A stretch of DNA of 20,283 nt from Gemmatimonadota bacterium (GTDB lineage: Bacteria > GCA-2686955). The translations under genes were made by a program, and so were the position numbers. The notes below the pieces were generated by a model, which made no database searches, had not been told where the DNA came from, and saw nothing but the letters and a program-made list of their open reading frames with translations. Below, in pieces: positions 1 to 7,583 of the stretch (position 1 is the first letter of the stretch; each line of letters starts with the position of its first letter). The stretch covers positions 1 to 20,283 of the forward strand of contig JALXCG010000372.1 in the NCBI GenBank assembly GCA_026991065.1, written 5' to 3'.

Positions 1-956
1 GTGACGCTGGCCACGGTGGCGGTCACATACCCCTGGTCGTAGGCCCATTGCAGCAAGGTCAGGTATTCATCCGTGGTGACCTCGATCTGACCGATGGAGA
101 AATCATGGGTAAGTGTGACCTGGCGCCGATCGACGCCGCAACGCGCGACGCCATCTCCCATGACAAACTGCCCCGCCGGAACCTGCACCTGTCCCCCGGG
201 CTGCGGCGGCAGCACATCGACGCAGGGTTCATTGCACTCCTCGCACTCAAAAAGTTTGCAGGAGATCGCTTGAGCAATGGCAACGTAGCAGTCTCCGCAG
301 ACACCTCCGCTCCAGCAGTCATCGCAGTTCAACACCAGCGTCATCGCCCAGGTGCACCAATCGAGCCCGGCCAAACAGGAATCCGCCACACACTGAGCGC
401 ACTCCGGAGTCGCCGCGGGAGGCTCGGAAGAGTCCAGAGCGGTGAGGTGCCCCCGCACCACCTTCCGCCGGGCCGGAAAAACAGTACGCGCATAGCCACT
501 CTCGGTGGCGATCGAGAGTCGCTCAATCCGCCCCTGGCTGGGATCCATCTCGAATTCGAAGAAGTACACGGTGCTGCGGCCGGTCAACGGCTGAACCAGA
601 AAACTCCAGCTCGGCGCCCCGGTCGCCGGGGGAGCGGCGGAACCAAAGAGCGACCGGCCACCCGGCCCCTGTAGAGGAACCAGTGCGAGTCGCTGGGTCG
701 CCACGCGGGAAAAGACGGCATGGTCGAGGTCCAGGCTCCAGCCATGTGCGACCAGTTCCGCGCCCACTCCCGACCCCACCGCGGCGGCGATCTGCGGACG
801 CGCAGCGGCAAAGCGCACAGGCTCGCGGCAGGCGGCGATGAGATCGGTCTGCCCCGTATCGAAACAGGCGTGCTCGCTGCCGTACGCCGCTGTCGTCCCC
901 TGCATGGTGAAGATCCAACCAAATACCACGAACCAAATCTGCGGAATGCTACGCAT
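1..956 (-). CDS. Secreted cysteine-rich protein with FGE/SUMF1-like domain (3' end outside window)
   Basis: The reverse-strand frame is open from an ATG at 956 to the window edge (318 codons, no stop), so the C-terminus is missing. The start has a GGAGA Shine-Dalgarno 5 nt upstream. Residues 5-24 are hydrophobic and look like a signal peptide. Residues 30-175 match nothing I recognise. Residues 186-245 hold twelve cysteines (C186, 189, 194, 201, 211, 214, 220, 223, 233, 238, 241, 245). From about residue 257 the text VPAGQFVMGD, followed by IGQIEVTTDEYLTLLQWA, is the characteristic start of the formylglycine-generating-enzyme/sulfatase-modifying-factor fold. In this family only a minority are true sulfatase activators; many are non-catalytic binding or scaffold domains, and the catalytic cysteines would lie outside the window. 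The gene sits 140 bp downstream of the subtilase on the same strand, and a small GC hairpin (970-983) precedes its ribosome-binding site. Secretion is inferred. Confidence 0.8.
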   Translation of the reverse strand, partial: MRSIPQIWFVVFGWIFTMQGTTAAYGSEHACFDTGQTDLIAACREPVRFAAARPQIAAAVGSGVGAELVAHGWSLDLDHAVFSRVATQRLALVPLQGPGGRSLFGSAAPPATGAPSWSFLVQPLTGRSTVYFFEFEMDPSQGRIERLSIATESGYARTVFPARRKVVRGHLTALDSSEPPAATPECAQCVADSCLAGLDWCTWAMTLVLNCDDCWSGGVCGDCYVAIAQAISCKLFECEECNEPCVDVLPPQPGGQVQVPAGQFVMGDGVARCGVDRRQVTLTHDFSIGQIEVTTDEYLTLLQWAYDQGYVTATVASV

Positions 957-1096
957 GCCGTCTCCAGGCGGCCCATTCGGGCCAAGAGGAACACTTGTAA
1001 TTGGCGGCACTTACAAACCAGAGTTCACACTCCCGAGGGCCGTCGAAACCGAATCCAAGCACAGGATAACCAATTTTCAGCGGCGGGGAAACTGCC

Positions 1097-3877
1097 TCAC
1101 TCCACTGGGCGCACAACCAGATCGAAACCAGCCCGCACCCAGTCCTCAAGAGGAAGAGTGCCGACCACTGTATCGACACGATAGGTGTTGGGCGGCGTGG
1201 GGATCGGAACCACCAACTCCAGCGGCTGCGTCACCCGCGCCCCCGCCGGCAGCAGCGTCGCCGTGGCGAGGGGGATCTGTTTCACCGGCCCAAGCCCACT
1301 GACCTCGATCCAGGCATCCACCACCAGATCCACGCCCGCCGCATTCTCCAGAGTCGCCTCCCAAGTTGCGGTACCGCCGACCGGAACCGAGTCCGGCAAA
1401 TCACTCAGCGTCAGGAGCAGGGTGTGGCCGGGCGGATTCACCCACAGATCATCGATAAACCACCCTTCATGGCCCACCGAAGTATCGGAAGCAAAGTGGA
1501 ATCGAAAGCGCGCTTCGCCGGCGCGGTCGCCGAGGTCGAAAATCTCGGGGCGCCAGTCGTGGGTGCCGCTGAAGCAGGGAGTCCCGGGCGCCAGGGTTGA
1601 ACGGAAACCGCCATAGGCCCGATAGGGATAGCCGGATTGTGGAGTGATTACTTCGAAGGGACCGCCATCGATCGAGACCTCCACGATTCCACCATCGTAC
1701 GCGGTTGTATCATCCTTGGTTTCCGCCTCGATGCGATGCCAGAACCGCAACTCGCTGGCCGCGGCGATGTCAAAACAGTGCGTCAAGAGAGTGGCGTCCT
1801 GCACATCTGCATAGTTGCCGCGTCCGGTCGATCCCAACTTCCAGGCCAGGCTCCCCCCGGGAGTCCGGTTGTGCTGTGTGGAGATGTGCCACTCATCACC
1901 AAAACCCGGATAGATGGAGGTGTGGGTCCAGCCATTCGCGCCGCTTTCGACATCATCCGCGAACGGTTCCGGGAAGAGAAAATCGGCAGTCGCCGCCTGC
2001 TGTGCTACTACCGCGGCGGACGCCTCAACCGGCAGATAACCGCAGCGATCCGCCTGCAGAGCGTAGACCGAGTCCGCGGGCACCGGAGCGATCCAGTACT
2101 CGCCGGCGGCGTCGGTGAAGACCGGATCGATCGGCGTGTCCACAACCACGACCTGGGCGGCAACCACCGGCTGCCCGCTCTCGTCGAGAACCGCTCCGCG
2201 AATTGCACCGGCCGGGGTCGCGACCAGGGTTGGGCTCCAGATCGTGGTGTCCTGTGCGGCAATGACCGCCGTCCGGGATGCATTCAGATGGCCGAAGCAG
2301 GTTGCCTCCACCACATATTCCGACCCCGCCGGCAGCCAGAGGGCGAAACTGCCGTTGCTGTCGGTGCGGGTAACATGGGGCCAGCCCGCCGCCGCGATCC
2401 GCGCCTCCAGGGGTGCGCCGCTGGCGGCATCCGTGACCCGCCCGGCAAGCAAGCCCAAACCGGCGACTGCCGCCTGATAAGCCGCTTCGAGATCGATCAC
2501 CCCCCAACCGTAGTCATTGTCCGGGCCGGATGCTCCCAGATCGCGCGCAGTCTCTTGCAGGATCAACTTGATCGTCGTCGGATCGAGATTGGGGTTGGCC
2601 TGTTTGAGTAGGGCGACGGCACCGGCCACATGCGGAGCCGCCATCGAGGTGCCGGACATCAGTGCATAGGGTGCACCAAGATCCGGTGGAATCGAGGAGC
2701 GAATCGCGTCGCCGGGAGCAACCGCGGCGGGCTTGATGCTGAGATGATCGCAGTGACTCGGCCCCCGCGAAGAGTAGTTGGTGATCGCCTCGGCGGAGTT
2801 CAACGCTCCAGTGGCGAAGATGTTGACCTGCGTGGTCGCCCGATTCTTGGGTGACGTGATCGACTCCCTCTTGGGACCGCCGTTTCCGGCGCTGAAGATC
2901 ACCGTGGAGCCCACCGCTTCGCAGTTGTCGATCGCCTCGTAGAATGTACTCTTGCAACGGGTCTGCAGGTCGCTCCAGGAGTTGCTGATCACATCCGGGT
3001 TGTCAGCAGTGGCCGGGTTGCCGTCGGGATCCGCGGCCCACTCGAGCGCCCCCAGCGCCTTGCCGATGAAATCCCCCACGCCGGTTATCGCGAGGGCGGC
3101 GATCCATTCCGCGTCCGGCGCCACGCCCACCGTATCGCCGGGAACTGAGCCGCAGATGATCCCCATGGTGTGGGTGCCATGACTCTCCTGATCAAAAGGG
3201 TCGTCGCTGCCCCAACTGGGATCGAGCCAATGGTGCCGCCAATCGGTTCCGTCGCGCCCACGCCACTTCTGCGAGAGTGCCGGGTGGGTGTCGTCCACCC
3301 CCGTGTCGATGTTGCAGACCACAGTTCCACGGCCGGTGATCCCGCGCGCCCAGAGCGCCGGCGCACCGATCATGTCCAAACCCCATTCGTGGGTTGAGTT
3401 GCTCCGCGCCGGCGCCAGCGCCCGCTCGACCGGTGCATCGAGAACCACTGGAGAATCTTCATAGATCTCCTCCACCTCCTGCATCGCGGCAACTTCCCGA
3501 ATCACGGCCACCGGAGCGCTGAAGGCGACCGCATTCACGATCCAGTAGGGGCGCACCTCCTCCACCACGCCGGCACGGTCCCATTCATGCAACCGGTCCA
3601 TCAGTCGGGCCTGGGTGCGCCAAGCGGTTCTCTGCAGTTCGCCGACCAGCCGCTCGTGCCGCAGCGAAGCGCTCCACCCCTCGCGGTAGAGTTGATGTTC
3701 CAGCGCCACCACCGGCGGCCGTTCCGTGAGAACCGCGATCACCGCAACCCGGTCGTCATCATCGGCTGCCCGCAGCACAGGCTCAAGTTCCGCAGTGATC
3801 TGTCCGGCGCTCGCCGGCGCCAGCCACGCAAGCCACAGGCCCCACCTTACCGCCGTCACCATGCTCTCTCTCCGCAT
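1097..3877 (-). CDS. Secreted subtilisin-like serine protease (peptidase S8) with C-terminal accessory domains
   Basis: The product is a 926-aa extracytoplasmic serine endopeptidase. A signal peptide covers about residues 1-24, ending in ASAG. A propeptide-like region (about 26-150) precedes the S8 domain (about 165-455). The catalytic residues are Asp191 (NIDTGVDDTHPAL), His233 (SHGTHTMG), oxyanion Asn332 (SAGNGG) and Ser411 (GTSMAAPHVAG). The WLDPSWGSDDPFD stretch before the His motif recalls bacillopeptidase F-like subtilases. After the protease come two carboxypeptidase-regulatory-like beta-sandwich repeats (AGRVTDAASGAPLEA and IRGAVLDESGQPV, about 475-630), a jelly-roll/MAM-like domain (about 640-815, with GWFIDDLWV) and a short Ig-like tail. 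No C-terminal sorting signal is evident. ATG at 3877 is used here; Met6 (3862) also has a good GGAGAG box and would give a more typical signal peptide. The triad and oxyanion residues are all present, so activity is likely. The substrate is unknown. Confidence 0.95.
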   Translation of the reverse strand: MRRESMVTAVRWGLWLAWLAPASAGQITAELEPVLRAADDDDRVAVIAVLTERPPVVALEHQLYREGWSASLRHERLVGELQRTAWRTQARLMDRLHEWDRAGVVEEVRPYWIVNAVAFSAPVAVIREVAAMQEVEEIYEDSPVVLDAPVERALAPARSNSTHEWGLDMIGAPALWARGITGRGTVVCNIDTGVDDTHPALSQKWRGRDGTDWRHHWLDPSWGSDDPFDQESHGTHTMGIICGSVPGDTVGVAPDAEWIAALAITGVGDFIGKALGALEWAADPDGNPATADNPDVISNSWSDLQTRCKSTFYEAIDNCEAVGSTVIFSAGNGGPKRESITSPKNRATTQVNIFATGALNSAEAITNYSSRGPSHCDHLSIKPAAVAPGDAIRSSIPPDLGAPYALMSGTSMAAPHVAGAVALLKQANPNLDPTTIKLILQETARDLGASGPDNDYGWGVIDLEAAYQAAVAGLGLLAGRVTDAASGAPLEARIAAAGWPHVTRTDSNGSFALWLPAGSEYVVEATCFGHLNASRTAVIAAQDTTIWSPTLVATPAGAIRGAVLDESGQPVVAAQVVVVDTPIDPVFTDAAGEYWIAPVPADSVYALQADRCGYLPVEASAAVVAQQAATADFLFPEPFADDVESGANGWTHTSIYPGFGDEWHISTQHNRTPGGSLAWKLGSTGRGNYADVQDATLLTHCFDIAAASELRFWHRIEAETKDDTTAYDGGIVEVSIDGGPFEVITPQSGYPYRAYGGFRSTLAPGTPCFSGTHDWRPEIFDLGDRAGEARFRFHFASDTSVGHEGWFIDDLWVNPPGHTLLLTLSDLPDSVPVGGTATWEATLENAAGVDLVVDAWIEVSGLGPVKQIPLATATLLPAGARVTQPLELVVPIPTPPNTYRVDTVVGTLPLEDWVRAGFDLVVRPVE

Positions 3878-3986
3878 CGCACCCTCGTCGTTGGTTTACT
3901 CGCTGCGGGCGCAGACCACCCAGGGACTTCCCGGACCATGATGTGCGCGCCCGAACACTATTCAATGCAGTCACTTGGACAGCCCC

Positions 3987-3992
3987 AGTCTA
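3987..3992 (-). promoter_or_regulatory. Candidate -10 box (TAGACT) for the protease
   Basis: On the minus strand the sequence reads GGGCTAGACT, about 110 bases before the protease start. It resembles boxes before three other genes in this window (TAGGCT, TAGGAT, TAGAGT). No clear -35 hexamer sits at the usual 16-18 nt spacing, so support comes only from the recurring motif and its position. Confidence 0.3.
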
Positions 3993-4082
3993 GCCCAGAC
4001 CGGAGCCCGCAGGAGCCCGAAACCGAACGGCAGAGGAGCCCCCCCGCCACTCTTTTCACTTTTTTGCACCAGGCGGGAACGC

Positions 4083-4088
4083 TAGGCT
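4083..4088 (+). promoter_or_regulatory. Candidate -10 box (TAGGCT) for the ABC operon
   Basis: The plus-strand text ACGCTAGGCT lies about 160 bases before the ATPase start. A T-rich hexamer (4060-4065) is 17 nt upstream, and a TTGCAC at 4064-4069 is too close for a normal spacer. The call rests mainly on similarity to the other GCTAG boxes in the window. Confidence 0.3.
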
Positions 4089-4246
4089 GCGCTCGCGTGT
4101 ATGCGGCTTTTATCCGTCGTCAGTGGGGTTCGTGACTGCGATGCGGCGCCGTTCCGAACAATGGGGGCAGCCAGCCCAAAACTCCGCGCCACCGCGAGGA
4201 TCGCTCCCCGCCCCCTCAGCCAAAACAGTGATGGGACAATGACAAG

Positions 4247-4972
4247 ATGATCGAGATCGACAATCTCTGCCGGAGTTTCGGCAGCCTCGTCGCAGTGGAT
4301 GGCGTGAGCTTCCGCGTTGAACGGGGAGAGGTGTTGGGTTTTCTTGGACCGAATGGCGCAGGGAAATCCACGACCATGAAAATGCTCACGGGCTTTTTGG
4401 CCCCCACCAGTGGCACCGCGCGGATCTGCGGCATCGACATTCAGGAGGATCCGATCAAGGCCAAGGCGCGCATCGGTTACCTGCCGGAGGGCGCGCCCCT
4501 CTACGCCGATATGACGCCGGCCGAACTGCTCAATTTTGTTGCCGAGGCTCGTGGATTCGGCCCGACGGAGAGGGCGGCGATGGTCGAAGAGGCGGTGCTC
4601 AAGCTGCACCTGGAAGCGGTGTTGAATCAGCGCATCGAAACCCTCTCCAAGGGTTTCAAGCGGCGCGTCGGCTTGGCGCAGGCCATCTTCCACGACCCCG
4701 ATGTGCTGGTCCTGGACGAGCCCACCGACGGCCTCGATCCGAATCAAAAACATGATGTCCGCCAACTGATTCGGCAGATGGCCCCGAACAAGGTAATTGT
4801 CCTCTCCACACACATCCTGGAAGAGGTCGACGCAGTCTGTACCCGGGCCATCATCATCGCCGATGGCCAACTGCGCTTCGACGGTACTCCCGAAGAGCTG
4901 CGCGCACGATCCACGACCGGCAAACTGGAAGACGTGTTCCGCGAGATCACCACCAGCCCCAAGAGCAACTAG
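4247..4972 (+). CDS. ABC transporter ATP-binding protein, GldA/ABC-2 type
   Basis: This 241-aa cytoplasmic ATPase should power the membrane proteins encoded just downstream. Walker A is GPNGAGKST (34-42), the signature loop is LSKGFKRRVGLAQA (133-146), Walker B is VLVLDEPTDGLDP (153-165), and the switch histidine is His189 in LSTHILEE. The LSKGF signature instead of LSGGQ and the YLPEGAPLY segment after the Q-loop position are typical of the GldA/NosF/CcmA-like branch that pairs with ABC-2 permeases. The C-terminal tail containing LEDVFREIT is also typical of that branch. Length is normal for the family. The ribosome-binding site is weak (GGGA 10 nt upstream). The next gene follows after 11 bp, which supports one operon. 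The substrate cannot be told from the ATPase. Confidence 0.95.
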   Translation: MIEIDNLCRSFGSLVAVDGVSFRVERGEVLGFLGPNGAGKSTTMKMLTGFLAPTSGTARICGIDIQEDPIKAKARIGYLPEGAPLYADMTPAELLNFVAEARGFGPTERAAMVEEAVLKLHLEAVLNQRIETLSKGFKRRVGLAQAIFHDPDVLVLDEPTDGLDPNQKHDVRQLIRQMAPNKVIVLSTHILEEVDAVCTRAIIIADGQLRFDGTPEELRARSTTGKLEDVFREITTSPKSN

Positions 4973-4983
4973 GGAGCCTCCTC

Positions 4984-5718
4984 ATGCGCAACATGATTAC
5001 TGTGTTCAAGCGGGAGTTATCGGGTTATTTCGCAACTCCTCTTGCCTATGTCTTTCTCGTGATCTTCCTGATCCTCACCGGTGTATTCACCTTCTATTTG
5101 GGAGGCTTTTTCGAGCGCGAACAGGCCGACCTGCAACCGTTTTTCGCCTTTCACCCCTGGCTTTACCTCTTCCTGATTCCAGCGCTCTCCATGCGCTTGT
5201 GGGCCGAAGAGCGCAAGAGCGGAACCATTGAACTCCTGCTCACGCTGCCACTCACCATGGGGCAAGCAGTGACGGGGAAGTTCCTGGCCGCCTGGGCATT
5301 CACCGCGATCGCACTGGTGCTCACCTTCCCCATCTGGCTCACGGTCAACTACCTGGGCAATCCCGACAACGGGGTCATCATCACCGCCTACATCGGCAGT
5401 CTGTTGATGGCCGGCGGCTATCTGGCCATCGGCGCTTTCGTCTCGGCACTCACCCGCAATCAGGTCATCGCTTTCGTGGTCACGGTCATGATTACTCTGG
5501 GCTTTGTCCTGGCCGGCTTCCCGGCGGTCCAGGATATCTTCGCGACCTGGGCCCCCCAGGCGGTCATCGACACCATCAGCTCCATGAGTTTCCTGACCCA
5601 CTTTCAGGGGCTCTCCCGTGGAGTGATCGATCTTCGGGATCTGATCTTCTTCGCCTCGCTGATCGGCTGCTTCCTCGCCGCCAATGCCCTCACCGTTGAC
5701 CTCAAGAAAGCCGACTAG
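4984..5718 (+). CDS. ABC-2 type permease, GldF-like
   Basis: This 244-aa integral membrane protein has about six hydrophobic segments. It opens with FKRELSGYFATPLAYVFLVI, the usual N-terminus of GldF/NosY-type ABC-2 permeases. The cytoplasmic loop EERKSGTIELLLTLPLT (about 75-91) is the conserved coupling stretch of this family, where the permease contacts the ATPase. A GGAG box precedes the ATG by about 9 nt. The gene lies 11 bp after the ATPase and 8 bp before the GldG-like gene. In Bacteroidota the GldA-GldF-GldG complex is required for gliding, but homologous sets are widespread in non-gliding bacteria. The neighbours therefore identify the complex and not its substrate. Confidence 0.93.
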   Translation: MRNMITVFKRELSGYFATPLAYVFLVIFLILTGVFTFYLGGFFEREQADLQPFFAFHPWLYLFLIPALSMRLWAEERKSGTIELLLTLPLTMGQAVTGKFLAAWAFTAIALVLTFPIWLTVNYLGNPDNGVIITAYIGSLLMAGGYLAIGAFVSALTRNQVIAFVVTVMITLGFVLAGFPAVQDIFATWAPQAVIDTISSMSFLTHFQGLSRGVIDLRDLIFFASLIGCFLAANALTVDLKKAD

Positions 5719-5726
5719 GAGCCACC

Positions 5727-7580
5727 ATGCAGAGAAAATACAACACGACGCTTGGCCTGGCCGTCCTCTTGGGGCTGTTTTTCGCAATCAACCTCTTTGC
5801 CGGCACCGTTTTTCGTTCGGTTCGTCTGGATCTGACCGAAGGGGGTCTTTACACCCTTTCGGACGGCACCAAGAACATCCTGCGGAATCTCGACGAGCCG
5901 ATTCACCTGCGCTTCTATTTCTCCCAGCGTCTCGCCAACGACCTGCCCGACATCAAGAGCTACGGCGACCGCGTGCGCGAGCTACTGGAAGAGTACGCGG
6001 CACACTCCAACGGCAAAGTGGAGTTGGAGGTGATCGATCCCGACCCGTTCTCTGAAGAGGAGGATCGCGCGGTCGCTTTCGGGCTCCAGGGAGCGCCGGC
6101 CAATGCGACCGGCGACCCGCTCTACTTCGGTTTGGCGGGAACCAATTCGACCGATCAGGAGGAGGTGATCCCCTTCTTTCAGGTCCGCCGTGAAGAGTTC
6201 CTCGAGTACGACATCACCAAGCTGATCCACAACCTCTCCAATCCCGAGAAGACAGTGGTCGGCGTCCTCTCCTCTCTGCCCATCATGGGTGCTGCTCCCA
6301 ACCCGATGAATCCACGCGCGTCCGCTCAGCCCTGGTTCATCATCGACAACCTGCGGCAGCTCTTCGAGGTGAAAGAGATCCCCGCGAGCGCAACCGAACT
6401 GCCGGAAGATCTTGGCGTCCTGGTGGTGATCCACCCCAAGGGACTGGACGACCAGCTGCTCTATTCGATCGACCAGTTTGTGCTTGGCGGTGGGCACATG
6501 GTCGCCTTCGTCGATCCCCATTGCGAGGCGGACGAGCCACCGACCGATCCACGCAACCCCATGGCGTCGATGGGAGCGGACCGCTCTTCCGACTTTGGGC
6601 CGCTGCTCAAGGCGTGGGGCGTTGAGATGTCCAAAGACGCCATTGTCGTGGATCGTCTGAATGCGCAACGCGTCGGCTATCAGGGCAAACCGGTCGACTA
6701 TGTGGCGTGGCTGGGGCTGCGTCAGGATGCCTGCTCCCAGGATGATCCGATCACCAGCGAGTTGGCACACCTCAACTTTGCCACGGCCGGCAAGCTGGCA
6801 GCGCTCGAAGATGCGACCACGACCTTCACCCCGGTCATCCACACCAGCGCTGAAGCGACCACGGTTCCGACCCGAGAGATCAGCTTCATGCCGGATCCCA
6901 ACCGCCTCCTGCGCGAGTATCAACCGGGCAGCGAACCGCTCACCTTGGCGGCACGGGTCAGTGGCACCGCCCAATCCGCCTACCCCACGGTTCCGGAAGG
7001 GGTCGAAGCGGAGAATCACATCGACAGCGGCGAAATCCAGATTCTTCTGGTGGCAGATGCCGACATGTTGGCGGACCGCTGGTGGGTCGACGTGCAAAAC
7101 TTCTTCGGCCGGCGCATCGCCGTCCCCAATGCCAACAATGCCGACCTGCTGGTCAATGCAGTCGACAATCTCTCCGGCAGCAACGACCTGATCAGCCTCC
7201 GCAGCCGCAGCACCTACAATCGTCCCTTCGACAAGGTGATCGAACTGCGCCGCAGTGCGGAGGCACGTTTCCGCGCCGAGGAGCAGTCCCTGGAGTCCAA
7301 GCTGCAGGAAACGGAAAGGCGCATCAGCGAGTTGCAGCAGCAGAAGAACGATCCGACCAGCAAGGTGATTCTCACTCCCGAGCAGCGCAACGAGATCAAC
7401 CGCTTCCGCCAGGAACAGGTCGAGACGCGCAAGCGCCTGCGTGATGTGCGTCACCAGTTGGCCAAAGAGATCGAGCGGCTCGGCATGTGGCTCAAACTCA
7501 TCAACATCGCCTTGATCCCGCTCTGTCTGATCATCTTTGCCGGGCTGCGCGCAACCGCAACCCACGAGAGGAGGAAGTGA
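5727..7580 (+). CDS. GldG-like ABC-type auxiliary transport protein
   Basis: The product is a 617-aa membrane-anchored protein with a large extracytoplasmic part. A transmembrane helix covers about residues 8-30. The motif DLTEGGLYTLSDGTKNIL (about 35-52) follows and is the hallmark of the GldG / 'ABC-type uncharacterised transport system' family. The globular region runs to about residue 500. A charged coiled-coil stretch (about 508-584) leads into a C-terminal transmembrane helix (about 588-606) with a short basic tail. An AGGAG box sits 4 nt before the ATG. The architecture (TM, GldG domain, coiled coil, TM) is complete for the family. It presumably partners with the permease upstream. The DUF4340 gene begins 3 bp after its stop, so the two are probably translationally coupled. 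Biochemical role: unknown. Confidence 0.9.
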   Translation: MQRKYNTTLGLAVLLGLFFAINLFAGTVFRSVRLDLTEGGLYTLSDGTKNILRNLDEPIHLRFYFSQRLANDLPDIKSYGDRVRELLEEYAAHSNGKVELEVIDPDPFSEEEDRAVAFGLQGAPANATGDPLYFGLAGTNSTDQEEVIPFFQVRREEFLEYDITKLIHNLSNPEKTVVGVLSSLPIMGAAPNPMNPRASAQPWFIIDNLRQLFEVKEIPASATELPEDLGVLVVIHPKGLDDQLLYSIDQFVLGGGHMVAFVDPHCEADEPPTDPRNPMASMGADRSSDFGPLLKAWGVEMSKDAIVVDRLNAQRVGYQGKPVDYVAWLGLRQDACSQDDPITSELAHLNFATAGKLAALEDATTTFTPVIHTSAEATTVPTREISFMPDPNRLLREYQPGSEPLTLAARVSGTAQSAYPTVPEGVEAENHIDSGEIQILLVADADMLADRWWVDVQNFFGRRIAVPNANNADLLVNAVDNLSGSNDLISLRSRSTYNRPFDKVIELRRSAEARFRAEEQSLESKLQETERRISELQQQKNDPTSKVILTPEQRNEINRFRQEQVETRKRLRDVRHQLAKEIERLGMWLKLINIALIPLCLIIFAGLRATATHERRK

Positions 7581-7583
7581 CCC

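Larger units (their letters stand above)
3878..4246. other. Divergent intergenic region, 369 bp
   Basis: This spacer separates the minus-strand protease from the plus-strand ABC operon, so it should hold promoters in both directions. I see no convincing gene in it on either strand. It carries a run of six C (about 4040) and a T-rich block (4051-4065). Two GCTAG-containing boxes face outward, one for each flanking gene, and are listed separately. Confidence 0.6.

Noticed and set aside
1637-2611. Open frame on the plus strand across the protease gene
   Set aside because: It lies opposite the protease Ser motif and accessory domains, with no domain of its own.
4064-4088. TTGCAC plus TAGGCT as a normal sigma-70 promoter
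   Set aside because: The spacer is 13 nt instead of 16-18, so the two hexamers cannot be taken as one standard promoter; only the -10-like box is listed, at low confidence.
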